DNA of 64,000 bases from Symsagittifera roscoffensis (taxonomy: Eukaryota > Xenacoelomorpha > Acoela > Convolutidae), in the NCBI RefSeq assembly GCF_963678635.1, contig NC_087065.1:34719679-34783678 (forward strand), given 5' to 3'. Numbering within the stretch: position 1 is the stretch's first letter; the number at the start of each line of letters is the position of its first letter. The translations under genes and the position numbers were made by a program. Positions 12,131-25,561 of this stretch are shown here, one piece after another. The notes beneath the pieces are model-generated. The model was not told the origin of the DNA, searched no databases, and worked only from the letters and a program-made list of their open reading frames with translations.

Positions 12131-12936
12131 TTCCGAGTTTCGAAGAAAGTGAGAAATTTATATGCTCGGGGTGTTTTTTCAGTCAGAACAATTTTCATAG
12201 AAGTGAATTCTATCGGATGATCAAACTTAGGATCTTCGTGTGCCCATCCGAGTTCGCATAACATTATATATTAGACTGACAGAAGTCTGGCTAAACTCCT
12301 TGTTTTCCTTGTTTTTGTTCTGACTTCCAAAGATGATTGGGGTGGTTTTTTATTCGGATCAATTTCCAAAAGATTATTTCCTGTAGGGGATCGATCTTTG
12401 ATTATTAGCATAAAGGGTTTAGCTTTTGTATATTTCATTTAACAAAAATTATTCGAGACCAGTTAAAGGGCAGTCGGAACTTTTCTGGGCATTTGAAATT
12501 TTGATTTGAACGAAAAAATGAACACTTTTTTTTCAATAAACGATTGTTTTCTTCACGTTTTGATTATTTCCTCTGCAACTGTTTAAAATATAGGGTTGAT
12601 GTTTCGACATGTGACAAACTTAACTAATGAAACGCAGCTAGGTTGATCCGAAATTGAGAAATTTTGTTTTAAAGGTGTAAAGTAGAAATTATAACATTAC
12701 AAGTTTTCAAGGTGTTCTTGCCTTGGAAAATATCCTTGCAAACATCAGAAGACGGACTGTTTGACGCTTTAACTGTTTTTTGACGCCGGACCAAGTAACT
12801 TCTTTTCTTTTTTTGTATGCCACTATTTGCAAAAATATTGAATATAGGCTTCTCAAGAAAACAATTTAAGCCCATGAACCAAATTTATGTTTCTTGCGAA
12901 GATGTTTCCCCAGCAAGAAAACGTTCGAAACTAGTG

Positions 12937-13345
12937 GTTCCGATTTTTGTAACGAAAGTAATGGAAAATTTGTGCTCGGGTGGTTTTTTTCTTCAGACAA
13001 GTTTCGACTTTCTAACTAGCTATTTATGACGGATTTTTAAATATCATTCAAAAGGTTCTGTTGTCTTGAGCTTAATTTTGAAAATATATTTCACTTGTGA
13101 TCTAGTTTTTTTGTGAAATTTTGGGGGTTTACAGATTTCCAATTTGATCAATTTGGGACAAAAATGCGCGATATATTTCGCGCTATTAACGCGTAAGCGG
13201 AGATTTAATCCGCCCTAGAAATCGATTCAAATTGGTTGAAGAAACCTTATTTGCCAAGAGTTATTTTTCACTAGGAGCAAAATCTATCACATTGTACTTT
13301 ATATGACATGTAAACGGATGATTTTCACAAAAAAAATCAAAATTT
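12937..13345 (-). mobile_element. GCGTTAATAGCGCG-family miniature element (in duplication copy 1)
   Basis: The inverted version of the family: it begins GTTCCGATTTTT, then GTGCTCGGGTGG, then TCTTCAGACAAG, then the palindromic core CGCGCTATTAACGCG near 13180. The other end is indistinct here. The orientation given is relative to the copies at 57.6-58.9 kb. Confidence 0.6.
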
Positions 13346-15660
13346 TGGAAAAAAATAATTTTTTCATTTCATTTCTTTTCTGAAATTAATTTTTTCATGG
13401 AGACTTTTGCATTAAATCTGGAGACTGGTAACATATGCAAATTGTATAGCTCGACTTTGATCAATAAAAATTGAATGAATTAGGCAATGAAAACTATTGG
13501 TACCTTGGGCACTCTATGATTCATGTTTTCCCTTTCGTTTTAAGTGTTTGCCAATTTTACAAAAAGCTTTCGAAAATGCTACAGCCGTTTTTGGGCAACT
13601 CATTTAAATGCTTTTTAAAGCAAAAATAACTAGAGATTTTGAATTAAACGCGTTAGCAAAATAAAAAAAAACAACTTCAGACAAGTCTTTTTTAATAACA
13701 TTGAAAACCAGATTTTCCAATAACAAAATCACAGCGTCGAGGAAAGATATGTTTTTTTTGAAAAACTAATTGCAAACCATATTAACACATTTTTTCTCTT
13801 CATATTCATTTAATTCTCTGAATAAATTTTTTAGATAAAGTTTAGCAAAATTTGCGGTCGAAAACACTGAAGGCAAACACTAGTTTATCACTAGCCTATT
13901 GTTCCTTTTTGTATAAGTCGTTGTAATATACGCTTTCCTAGCTCTTGCGGAAAATATTAGACCTGATGCATTCAACTAATACAGTTTATAGGTCTATACT
14001 TGTTGCAGAGTTTGAACACCTAATGCTCTGTGATGGTACGGTCATAGGACCATTAGTTTTTTTTGGAGTCTATCAGTTGACAGAAATAGTGCTTTCCGGG
14101 TAATTGGCCTGAATTCGTAATTTTTTTAACATGGAAAACATCTAACCCCGACCACTGAAAAAATGCGGCTTTGTAATTGACAAATTCTGTGAAAGCTCGA
14201 TTTAACGCATTTGCGCTATCATATTGAATAGTTCATTGCTCGCCTAAATGAGAATGTAAAGAACCTGTTTTTGAGTGATAAACGCCTTTTGTCTTTTTTG
14301 AAGTAAAAAAATTCCATTGTGCTTGATTATTGATAACTTTCTGAAAAATTTTTTTGCTATAGCCCTTCTCAGCGTTGTTCAAAGGTCCATTAAGGAGGTT
14401 TCGTTCTTTGTAATTAACTAATTCATTCAGATCTGTTCATTTTTTTCCCCAAAAATGGATGTTTTTCAAAGATCATCTGCTTTACATATTTTTTTAACCA
14501 CATTTTTTTTTTCAATGTTCTTCGATCGAATTATTTTTACCAATTACAGATACGTTTGTATAATTATTTTTGAGGAAAACAATTTAATTGATGAACATGC
14601 TTTGTGCCTCTGTTGTTCGGACATGAAGCAGTGATCAATGAGCAAGACGGATGTATCAAATTTGTTGGGAGTCTCACAATTGACAAGTTTCGTTCCAATA
14701 TTTTCCTCAAAAACGTTCAACTTAGTTAAGTCTTGGTTTCGAAAATTATGCATTTTATTTACTGAAAAGCAAAACTGCAACTGATGTTTCATGTGCCGAC
14801 ATATAATGTTTTCTTGTTTCTGATGTTAATTCGCGATGTTTGTTCTGATGTTTGTTCCGAGTTTCGAAGAAAGTGAGAAATTTATATGCTCGGGGTGTTT
14901 TTTCAGTCAGAACAATTTTCATGGAAGTGAACTCTATCGTATGATCAAACTTAGGATCTTCGTGTGCCCATCCGAGTTCGCAGAACATTATATATTAGAC
15001 TGACAGAAGTCTGGCTAAACTCCTTGTTTTCCTTGTTTTTGTTCTGACTTCCAAAGATGATTGGGGTGGTTTTTTATTCGGATCAATTTCCAAAAGATTA
15101 TTTCCTGTAGGAGATCGATCTCTGATTATTAGCATAAAGGGTTTAGCTTTTGTATATTTCATTTAACAAAAATTATTCGAGACCAGTTAAAGGGCAGTCG
15201 GAACTTTTCTGGGCATTTGAAATTTTGATTTGAACGAAAAAATGAACAACTTTTTTTTCAATAAACGATTGTTTTCTTCACGTTTTGATTGATTCCTCTG
15301 CAACTGTTTAAAATATAGGGTTGATGTTTCGACATGTGACAAACTTAACTAATGAAACGCAGCTAGGTTGATCCGAAATTGAGAAATTTTGTTTTAAAGG
15401 TGTAAAGTAGAAATTATAACATTACAAGTTTTCAAGGTGTTCTTGCCTTGGAAAATATCCTTGCAAACATCAGAAGACGGACTGTTTGACGCTTTAATTG
15501 TTTTTTGACGCCGGACCAAGTAACTTCTTTCCTTTTTTGTATGCCACTTTTTGCAAAAATTTTGAATATAGGCTTCTCAAGAAAACAATTTAAGCCCATG
15601 AACCAAATTTATGTTTCTTGCGAAGATGTTTCCCCAGCAAGAAAACGTTCGAAACTAGTG

Positions 15661-16070
15661 GTTCCAATTTTCGTAACGAAAGTAATGGAAAGTTTGTGCT
15701 CGGGTGGTTTTTTTCTTCAGACAAGTTTCGACTTTCTAACTAGCTATTTATGACGGATTTTTTAATATCATTCAAAAGGTTCTGTTGTCTTGAGCTTAAA
15801 TTTGAAAATATATTTCACTTGTGATCTATTTTTTTGTGAAATTTTGGGGGTTTAAAGATTTCCAATTTGATCAATTTGGGACAAAAACGCGCGATATATT
15901 TCGCGCTATTAACGCGTAAGCGGAGATTTAATCCGTCCTAGAAATCGATTCAAATTGGTTGAAGAAACCTTATTTGCCAAGAGTTATTTTTTACTAGGAG
16001 CAAAATCTATCACTTTGTACTTTATATGACATGTAAACGGATGATTTTTACCAAAAAAAAATCATAATTT
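15661..16070 (-). mobile_element. GCGTTAATAGCGCG-family miniature element (in duplication copy 2)
   Basis: The same element as at 12937, carried along by the 2.7-kb duplication. The core lies near 15905. Confidence 0.6.
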
Positions 16071-17774
16071 TGGGGAAAAAAAATTTTTTCATTTCATTTT
16101 TTTTCTGAAATTAATTTTTTCATGGAGACTTTTGCATTAAATCTGGAGACTGGTAACATATGCAAATTGTATAGCTCGACTTTGATCAATAAAAATTGAA
16201 TGAATTAGGCAATGAAAACTATTGGTACCTTAGGCACTCTATGATTCATGTTTTCACTTTCGTTTTAAGTGTTTGCCAATTTTACAAAAAGCTTTCGAAA
16301 ATGCTACAGCCGTTTTTGGGCAACTCATTTAAATGCTTTTTAAAGCAAAAATAACTAGAGATTTTGAATTAAACACGTTAGCAAAATAAAAAAAAACAAC
16401 TTCAGACAAGTCACCTTTAATAACATTGAAATCCAGATTTTCCATTAACAAAATCACAGCGTCGAGGAAAGATATGTTTTTTTTGAAAACCCAATTGCAA
16501 ACCATATTAACACATATTTTCTCTACATATTCATTTAATTCTCTGAATAATTTTTTTAGATAAAATTTAGCAAAATTTTCGGTCGAAAAAACTGAAGGCA
16601 AACACTAGTTTATCACTAGCCTATTGTTCCTTTTTGTAAAAGTCGTTGTAATATACGCTTTCCTAGCTCTTGCGGAAAATATTAGACTTGATGCATTCAA
16701 CTAATACAGTTTATAGGTCTATACTTGTTGCAGAGTTTGAACACCTAATGCTCTGTGATGGTAGGGTCATAGGACCATTAGTTTTTTTTGGAGTCTATCA
16801 GTTGACAGAAATAGTGCTTTCCGGGTAATTGGCCTGAATTCGTAATTTTTTTAACATGGAAAACATCTAACGCCGACCACTGAACAAATGCGGCTTTGTA
16901 ATTGACAAATTCTGTGAAAGCTCGATTTAACGCATTTGCGCTATCATATTGAATAGTTCATTGCTCGCCTAAATGAGAATGTAAAGAACCTGTGTTTGAG
17001 TGATAAACGCCTTTTGTCTTTTTTGAAGTAAAAAAATTCCATTGTGCTTGATTATTGATAACTTTCTGAAAAATTATTTTGTTATAGCCCTTCTCAGCGT
17101 TGTTCAAAGGTCCATTAAGGAGGTTTCGTTCTTTGTAACTAACTAATTCAATCAGATCTGTTCATTTTTTTCCCCAAAAATGGATGTTTTTCAAAGATCA
17201 TCTGCTTTACATATTTTTTTAACCACATTTTTTTTTTTCAATGTTCTTCGATCGAATTATTTTTACCAATTACAGGTACGTTTGTATAATTATTTTTGAG
17301 GAAAACATTTTAATTGATGAACATGCTTTGTGCCTCTGTTGTTCGGACATAAAGCAGTGATCAATGAGCAAGACGGATGTATCAAATTTGTTGGGAGTCT
17401 CACAATTGACAAGTTTCGTTCCAATATTTTCCTCAAAAACGTTCAACTTAGTTAAGTCTTGGTTTCGAAAATTATGCATTTTATTTACTGAAAAGCAAAA
17501 CTGCAACTGATGTTTCATGTGCCGACGTATAATGTTTTATTGTTTCTGATGTTAATTCGCAAAAATTAAACTTTTTAAATCATATATTTTTAGGGAACCA
17601 AACACCAATACTACCACCCCTGCTAAGGCCTGTCGACCTTGCTCAACATGTCTGGTAAAAAACAAATTTGGGGTTGAGAAACGTTTTTATCTGTCATATA
17701 ATTTTCCTCTAGCCAAGTTCCAATGACAATGAAAAAACTACTCTCCAAAATTTTTATTTTTTGTAACATTTTTG

Positions 17775-17955
17775 AAAATCAATTAGTTTTCAAGAAATTG
17801 CATTGAGTTATGGTTTATATCAAATTATTGCATTTTCAGTTAGCTCTCAAAAAACTCCATTGATATACGGTTTGAGTCAACAAGTTTTGTAATTCATCAA
17901 ATTATTGCATATTCAATTCGCTCTCAAAAACTCCATTGATTTACGATTTGAAATA
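17775..17955. repeat. Short tandem repeat, about 85 bp, two to three units
   Basis: The phrases CATTGATATACGGTTTGA, CAAATTATTGCAT and GCTCTCAAAAACTC recur in order, with diverged spacing. No coding content. Confidence 0.6.
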
Positions 17956-18037
17956 AAGGCAAAAGAGAGCTGCGGTAAATATAGATTCCTTTCTACCCAA
18001 ATCCGTTCAATCACCAATGTTACCGAATTAATTTTTT

Positions 18038-18416
18038 TTTTGGGGAGGGGGGACCCTTAGGGGATCTAACCCTTCACTAACCGAAAGAGTCCCCATTTGG
18101 TACTATTGCACTAAATCTATTTAAGCTGACGGAACATAAAAATTTTCTGAAGGCTTCTTTGACCACAAAATAAACTAGATTCGATGGGGAAGTGATTGCT
18201 AAACAAAATCCAAACTTTGAGAGAAAACGTTCAAAAAATGTTCCCCTAAAAATGTCTGTTTTTGTGACTTTTGTGGCAATTTTTATTTGCCTTGGGCGCA
18301 TAAAATTGACCCAAAAAATATCGTTATAGAGTTGCTGGATAGGGCAAAGAAAATATATCGACCAAATAAAAAAAGTTGACAAAAATTTCGATACTTTATT
18401 GAAAATCTACGCCATC
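18038..18416 (+). mobile_element. Diverged hAT-type miniature element (ends decayed)
   Basis: It aligns by eye along its length with the intact element at 35342-35764: the G-rich start, the GGGTCCCC-like block, TTCTGAAGGC, and the closing GACAAAAATTTCG followed by TTGAAAATC. The terminal CAGGGGCGG is not preserved. Confidence 0.6.
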
Positions 18417-18544
18417 CTTTAAAAAATGGACCACATACCTATAGTTTTTGAGCAACTTCAGTTTATTTCTTGCCAAAGAGTTGCTTTAAAAATTGCAGAA
18501 TTGTATATGCTGATATAGTTGTTGTGCGAAATGCTACAAAAATT

Positions 18545-18835
18545 GTCGATGTTTTTAAAGTCGACCAAATTGAATTTCTGAGGACTCACAGAACACTATA
18601 AAGACCGTATTTTGACCAAAATCTTTGTGCTGCAGGTAAATTAAAAAGAACAGATCAAAAAAGCTTTTTTTGCACTTTTTTAACCAAACAAAATTGCGTT
18701 TTTTTGGCGAGCGCTCCCCTTCCAAATAAGTTCCAAATATTTAGGGTTGGTCGGCCTAGAATGGGTGCCATAAAAACAACAAAGGGTTGGCGAGGGGTTC
18801 GAATCCCTGAAAAGGAATATAAGCTGCTACCAATA
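18545..18835 (-). mobile_element. Second diverged hAT-type miniature element, opposite orientation
   Basis: It is the reverse complement of the same family. ACCAAATTGAATTTC, GCAAATTAAA-like sequence, AATTGCGTTTTTTTGGCG, GCGCTCCCC and GGGGTTCGAATCCC correspond in order to the element at 35342. It lies head to head with the copy at 18038, so the pair forms a loose inverted arrangement. Confidence 0.55.
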
Positions 18836-18916
18836 AACTTCTTTGAAGTAAAGTTGGACACAATCAAGTGTCTGAACTTTTGAAGTTTTGTAAATTGATC
18901 TTTTAGTCTTTTTCTG

Positions 18917-19650
18917 ACCCCCAAAAATAAACATAAGAGATCATGACGCAGATGAAGACCTTGGAATCTATGTCTGAAACACCGTCAATTGGACTTCTGT
19001 TCATGGGTTGTTGCAAACCAAGAGAAAATTGTCAACATACCAACTATTTCAAGAAAAAAATAAATTTAAAAAAGCTCAAATCAATCAAGATCACACATCT
19101 AATAAACAAAAAAACTTGATGTTGCCGCTCCCTTGTTATAGCGAATTACACGATTTTCTCATCTTAAAAAAACTCGAATATCAACTCCGACTTGGACCAG
19201 TTTGTTCTAATTTTGAAATGGGCGTTCGCGCCAAACAATTTGTTCCTGAAAATTTTTTCGAAGTTCTTAGTCAATTTTCTATGATTTTTTTTCAACAGTT
19301 TGATTGCAGCGCCGAAGGATATTTTTTGGCGTTCAAACGAAATTGTTTGACCTATTGTTAAAAAAACTTTGAAGTTCCACTCTCAATACTTGCAGAAACT
19401 ACAGATCCCAACAAGATACAATGTGGCTTGTTCCACCTGATTCTATCCAAGGAAAAAAAAGATCATCTAAGACTGTGCTTTTCTTAATACCTCTTTGACA
19501 GTTAAAGTCGCTTGTGATTTTTCACTTAAGGTCTCTTTTATTTTCATTTCTGTTGCGTAGTGATTGTATTTCGAGTCAATGTTAGAATCTGTAGTTCAAT
19601 AAAAATCTGCACATTTGCTAGATTTTCGTAAAATCTTGATAAAACTTTTT
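18917..19650. other. AT-rich stretch, nothing recognised
   Basis: A 117-codon frame on the plus strand (19008-19361) is low-complexity and lacks recognisable domains. I do not call it a gene. Confidence 0.5.
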
Positions 19651-20160
19651 ATACCAAATTTTCGTAAAAGGAATTAACACAATTTTTTTTTGTATAAACT
19701 TAGATCAGCGATAAAATGAATTATGAATATTTAATTTTTCCAGATTTTTTTGTTTTCAAGTGGCGTCGCGTCAGCAACTGGTAGGGCGACAATTAGTAAC
19801 AGGTAACAATTCGTAACAGGCGACATTTCGTAAAAAGCGACAATTAGTAACAAGGCATTGGCAAGTAGAATACGCTTGCTCCGCTTTCCTCCGCTGCGCT
19901 TATATCCGGCTATACCAAACTTTCGTGAAAGAAATCAACACAGTTTTCTTTTGTAATAACTTAGATCGGCGATAAAATGAATTATGAATTTTTAATTTTT
20001 CCAGATTCTTTGTTTTCAAGTGGCGTCAGCAACTGGTAGGGCGACAATTAGTAACAGGCAACAATTCGTAACAGGCGACATTTTGTAAAAAGCGACAATT
20101 AGTAACAAGGCATTGGCAAGTAGAATACGCTTGCTCCGCTTTGCTCCGCTGCGCTTGTAT
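19651..20160. repeat. Tandem duplication of about 255 bp with GCGACAATTNGTAAC motifs
   Basis: Copies lie at 19651-19905 and 19911-20160. The landmark GGCATTGGCAAGTAGAATAC recurs 255 bp apart. Each copy contains several short words of the form GGCGACAATTAGTAACA. The inverse words (TTACGAATTGTCGCC) appear at 20215-20285, and more at 21900-21970 and 22180-22210. Confidence 0.85.
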
Positions 20161-20289
20161 CCGACTCGAGAGGAATACTGCGCGTGAATCAGTGTTCCCC
20201 GCTTAATCTATTGTTTCAAATTGTCGCTTCTTACGAATTGTCGCCTGTTACGAATTGTCGCCTGTTACAAATTGTCGCCTCACTTACAA

Positions 20290-22714
20290 GCTGCAAGACT
20301 GCAAAAGGTAAGATACTTGCAAGCTTACGAAAAAGAAAACTTCGTTTTCTGCTCAAGGCAATTAGTCTCCCGGGGCGAGGTCCATAAAAATAAATTCCAT
20401 ACAAAAAAAATTGTATATGGAGTCTCTGGAAAAAATATTATTCATACAGTTTTCATAGAAGATAAATGTATGACAAACATTTTTTCAATCGAATGTTCTT
20501 GTTCCGAAAATACCTTTTATTGGTTTAAAACTCAAACAAAATTGGTGACAACCTTGATTACATGAGAGCAACTTTGGCACCAAAAATGTTTTTTGAACAA
20601 AAAAATTATACAATTTTATAATGAAAATTTCGTGATATGCATTACTTCTAAAGAAAAAAAATATATTTGAGGGAAAATTTTTAACCTCTGATTGCAACTT
20701 GTATCTGCGCTTAAATGTACCATTTACGAAAAAAAATGAATGAAAGTTTTGACAATTTGTGTTTATAACGTAGTCCAGGTTCAATTTTGACCCAAAAAGA
20801 GCAAAAAGCAAGGTTTTTTTAAACACAATTTTTTTTGTTTTGTTTTTGTATGCTATGATAAACATAATAGTGTAAAAATAGGCCTTTTTCTCAGCCACCG
20901 AAACTTTCGAAATGAAAATTTTCAACAAAAAGAGACGGTTTTGTTATATATTCCAATGACTGCTCGATTAGCATAAGACTAAACGAGCATAAAAATTCTA
21001 AAGCATGAATTGTATGGACTAGCATAAAATTGATAATACAAAACAACACGAGAAACACAAAACAACAAGAAAAATCTGTTCAAATTGAAAGTTGTATTTC
21101 TGAGAATGAGAAATGTGAAATTAAGCAAACAACAAGCAAATTAAATCCAAAAAAACTTATCAGGGCAAACTAAACGAAAGAAGTAATACATTGAGAAAAA
21201 AACTATCAGCGGCAGAAGTTCAATCACACTATCAACAACGTGGGGACCAAACACGAACTTTTCTTGATACTTTTTTTAATCGTTTTCACCAAACCTGAAC
21301 GCTACTCTTCATGGTGACCAAACTCAGCAAGAGAATCATACTCATTCATTTCCTACCTAAACAACTACCAAAAAACAACAACTTTTGGTTGAAACTATCC
21401 AAAACGTGACCTGAACTCTGAGCCATTGTTGGAAATTTTTTTCAAAAATTTGCTTGCAGTGCACAAAGTAAAAAAAGAATCGTTTCCGAAAAACTCGCTT
21501 ACTGGCGTTTCCAAAATGAGCTCTGAAAAATATATCCTGTTGTATAAAAACCCACCTATCGCCCTTGCGAAAACCCTAGATCCCATCAACCATCAAGGTA
21601 GAATTTTATGGGTTTCCTGAATTAAAGTAGATGAACCTAACCTCGGCCACAATAACCCTCGGTCAACCGAGACCATCAGTCAACAGAGACTCTCGGTCAA
21701 CAATTATTTTGAAGTCCTGGATGCGTTCAGATGAAAAATGTTGACATTCACTAACCTGAAAAAAGTCTTGCTGAAACCTAAACAGATCTGGTGACAAAAG
21801 ACAGCTTGTAAAACATGGAGATGCATGGCGCCCATGCATTGGTTATCAAACGACTGTGTCATACTATGTGTTAGAATCAATGTGGCATGTCAGGCATGAC
21901 GACAACTTGTCACAAGATACAATTCGTAGCAAGCGACAATTCGTCGCACATATAAAAAGCTACAATTCGTCAAAAACGAACTTAATCAAGATTCATCACT
22001 TAGTAGTTCTGGGGAAACTTTATCAAGTCTGTTCCTTTTGGTCGCTGTGCATTGTTAAATCAAATGTTCATTGTTAAATCATACTTTGATTTAGCATTGC
22101 TAGACCAAAAACTAAATCAAACAATTTTCAATTTTTTGTGGTAAGCTGCTCTGTCGAAAGCGATCAAGTTTCGCCTTCGGCCAATTGTTGCTTGCGACAA
22201 ATTGTCGGCTCACGGGCATGTCATAGTTTTGATATACAAAGAATTGACAGGTTGATGAAAAACGTAATCAAAATTGCATTAATATAAAACTATTTTTTTC
22301 GAGTGAGTTGTAATTCGTTGGTCTGTTTGTGAGTCCTATCTTTGTTGTGATTTATTGCAAGAAGTTGCTTTATCTATTAGGTTTGCTCAATTATTGCATT
22401 TTGAATCAAAGTAGGAATCTATATGCCTATTGAAATCAGCGAGTTTGCTGAATTATTTTACGGTTCATGATAAGTCGCAAAAAATTTGAACTGACAGAAA
22501 TGATTAAAAAGGAGCAATTTGCCAACTTTGAGCAATTTTTGCATGCAAGCTTGAACTCTTACGAGACCTAGAGACGTATTTTTTGTCTGCAAACATAGGT
22601 TTTGCATTAAGAAATTGTCTGAATTGTGTCATTAGCTGTTTTTTATTATATTTGTTCGTTTCTTTTTTTGACAAATCTCTATAACATAAATGTTAACCCT
22701 CACTTCATTTTAGA
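20290..22714. other. AT-rich stretch with scattered ACAATTCGT words, no gene
   Basis: A 147-codon minus frame (20485-20928) is phenylalanine- and lysine-rich low complexity without domains. Short TCGGTCAAC repeats occur at 21655-21710. No RNA gene is seen. Confidence 0.5.
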
Positions 22715-23430
22715 GTCAACAAGCTATTCAACGAGATAAACTTTTCAATATTTTGAGAGCAAATTGGTGTGCAAAACGTTATGCTTTTTCTAAGAGAGCT
22801 ATTCAAATTATGATACTTTGAATTCTTTCAAGTCATTTTACAAAGTTAATCGGTTTGCCAAAAAAAGTTATTTTAAGAAAGCTGTTCAATTGTTGGCACT
22901 TTGAAATATTTCATAATATTTCATAGAAAGAATTGATTTGCAAAATTTTTTGGAGATTAAGTAAACCTTCAAATCACTTCATAAAACTAATCCGTTAACA
23001 CCTCGTTAAAACTTTTATAGGCAAGCTATTCAACCGATGAGTCTTGGAAACAATTCAAGATTTTATACTACTATACTACAGAGCGAATCGACACGCAAAA
23101 AAGGTAAGTTATTATATGCAAACTATTCAATCGAAGACTTTTTGAAATATTTCGAGGCATTTTACAGAGCGAATTCATTTGTGCAACGTTAAAGTTTTTC
23201 TTAGCAAGCTTTCATGGCGATGAAATTGTTTTTTAAAAAAATTTCAATCCATTTCAAAGCAAGTCGGTTTGTCAAAAGTAAAAATTTTTTTGAACAAGCC
23301 ATTCATGCGACAAAATTTTGAAAATCTTTCACGTTTTATTTTTGGAAACTGATTTTGGCATTAAGCTGTGAAGTAAATTAGGTTGTTTCATAGAAGGGAC
23401 CAGTTGGCACAAAGGTAAGTTTTTTATGCA
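22715..23430. repeat. Old tandem array of about eight units of 80-100 bp
   Basis: A degenerate unit recurs: a CAAGCTATTCAA phrase, then TTTGAAATATTTC, then CATTTTACAGAGCGAAT, then GGTTTGCAAAACGTTA. Unit starts are visible near 22721, 22798, 22881, 23023, 23122, 23208 and 23296. Divergence between units is high, so this is an old satellite block. Confidence 0.6.
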
Positions 23431-25561
23431 AATAAATTGATGAGCTTAGTTAGCTAAGATTGAAATAAATCTTTGCACATAATTTTTGGACAAAAATAGT
23501 GTATAGCCTTGAAGTTGAATCGAAATCTTTTTGTTCATGGAAATGATTTTTTTTCAAAAAAAAATATTTGCTTCCATATTTTAGAATACCCTAAAAACTA
23601 GAGCGTCAATTTGATTCTGAATAAAAATTTCATAATTAGAAGATTTTTCTGTCCTAAACATTGCGCTTAATTTTTGCTGAAACCATTGTGCCATATGACA
23701 GTGTTTCTGTCATTCATTTAATATATATAATACATAGGATGCCAAATCAAAATAGGCGATTAAATTGACATGCAGCAAAAATAGAGAACATACAAAAAAA
23801 AACAAAAAAAAGCATTTCGCCTTTTGCCATTTTCGAATTCAAATTCTCTTTGGAATAAAATATATTACAGTGTTCTGGCAGCTTTGAAATATCAATTTGT
23901 CCAAAAAGTTAGTTTTTGATTGCATTTTTTCTCAAAATAGGCCATTTTCAATTAATTTCATACTGAATCTATTTTTCAAATTTCGAAGTTTGCAAAAAGT
24001 TCTCAGGTCAACGATAAAACTTTGATGTTTTGAGAAACTGTTAAGTATGGCTAATAACTTAAATGAGTCTTTTGCTTTTTTCAATTATTTATATGTCTGT
24101 CTTATTTTTAGCTTCAATAATTTCGTTCAGATTCTTGACTGAAAAGTATTTTGCCAACAAATTAGCCTGAATTAAAAATTTGTAACCACTGCTGAAAGTT
24201 TTTCTAAGCTTCATTCGAAACCAAAGGATGTAAGTAAGGTGATAAATCAAGTTATTATCAAAAAAATCAGACCGGATTTTTCAATTTTTAATGGACTTGA
24301 AACGCACTTATCTGTTGTCCAAACATCTTCCTCATCTTTTTTTGTGAAAAAAAAATCAATTACTTGGAAAATTGTTTTTTTTTTGCTAAACGATAGCATA
24401 GCTTGATAGACATTGCATGATAGATAAAGACATTTGCGCTGCAGGTATAAAAATTCAGGGCCTGAAACGCACATATGCTGTCCAAACGCCTTCTCCAACT
24501 TTTTTAGCGAAAAAAAATAGTCCGGTCTAGTTTATTGATACAAATTTCAGGTAGTGCCTCACAAAAAGTATATGGTTTTGAATGAATGGTTTTTTCCAGC
24601 AGTAAGTTTTTGTTAAGGTTAATTTTTGGACATGTTTTTTTGAGTCAATCAATCTGAACGAAACTAACAAAGCTAAAAACTGGACACACAAACTTAATTG
24701 AATGAACAAATCGCTAACTTAACCTATTAGCCATAATTGACAGTTTTTTAAATAATCAAAAATTATTAATGACCTGAGATCAATTATGCTGATATCTGTA
24801 TTTTTTGTGAATTTTAGGTTAGGTTTTACAAAATTCCAATTTTGGATTTTTATTGCGCGATGTAATCTGTCTTATTAAAGCGTAAGTAGAGATTTAAATC
24901 ATTTCAAATTGAAGTGAATTTTGGTTTTTTAAAACTATTTGGTTTTTGTAAAACGCTACCGGATGCTATGGCAGTTTGATAGCGTTGGTAGGGAGTATAT
25001 TAAAATGTATATAATAAATCAAATCATTTAAAGTCCGTTCTAATCTCCCTAAAAATAAAGACAAATAAAGACTGTGAAAAATGAATTCAATACAATTCGG
25101 ATAGTTCGTTTAGCTTAATTTTAAGATATAAATTGGTTTTGAATTGATCCAAATCATTTTTAACCTTTTCTTTTGAACTCAGATACTTTTTTTCATACAA
25201 AAATTGATCTCAATTTAGCTTACATACATTTTTCTTGCTAAAAATGATCTAAACTCCTTTTTGTCATTGCGGGTAACTTCCCACCTCTTATGTTTGCTAA
25301 ATAAATGCTGTAGTAAACTGCTAACCGCAGAAAAGGTTGAGACGGTTAAGGGATGAAGAAAATTGAAGCAGATGAGAAAACAAGGCTGCATTTGCAACTC
25401 TAAGTCGTGTGGACCTACCTACATTTTTTTGAGGCTTAGCAACTGAAACCTATATAAAATGCCACTGATACGAACTAACATGTAGGGGCGAACTAAATAA
25501 AACCAAACCTTAAATTAAACGGATTCCATCATATGCATGCTTTTGTTCCTAGATTACTCTA
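23431..25561. other. AT-rich stretch; one short direct repeat and a decayed miniature element
   Basis: A direct repeat of about 60 bp (CTGAAACGCACATATGCTGT-like) occurs at 24295 and 24460. A partial member of the GCGTTAATAGCGCG family lies at about 24790-24930 (GCGCGATGTAATC, then AAAGCGTAAGTAGAG). No gene is seen. Confidence 0.5.

Larger units (their letters stand above)
12131..17560. repeat. 2.7-kb direct tandem duplication (two copies)
   Basis: Copy 1 is 12131-14854 and copy 2 is 14855-17560, an offset of 2,724 bp. Identity is very high by eye, with scattered substitutions and 1-2-bp indels along the whole length. The copies join head to tail. Neither contains a convincing gene; the short frames that recur in both are not protein-like. 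Each copy contains one member of the GCGTTAATAGCGCG repeat family and two further stretches resembling that family's end (CTCGGGGTG followed by T-rich and CAG sequence). Confidence 0.93.

Noticed and set aside
12031-12264. Recurring frame in both 2.7-kb duplicates as a duplicated gene
   Set aside because: The same frame appears in both copies only because the DNA is duplicated; the product is not protein-like and has no splice support.
19008-19361. 117-codon plus frame
   Set aside because: No recognisable domain, and it is surrounded by decayed repeats; chance is likely.
20485-20928. 147-codon minus frame
   Set aside because: It is low-complexity Phe/Lys/Asn-rich translation of AT-rich DNA, with no motif or splice context.
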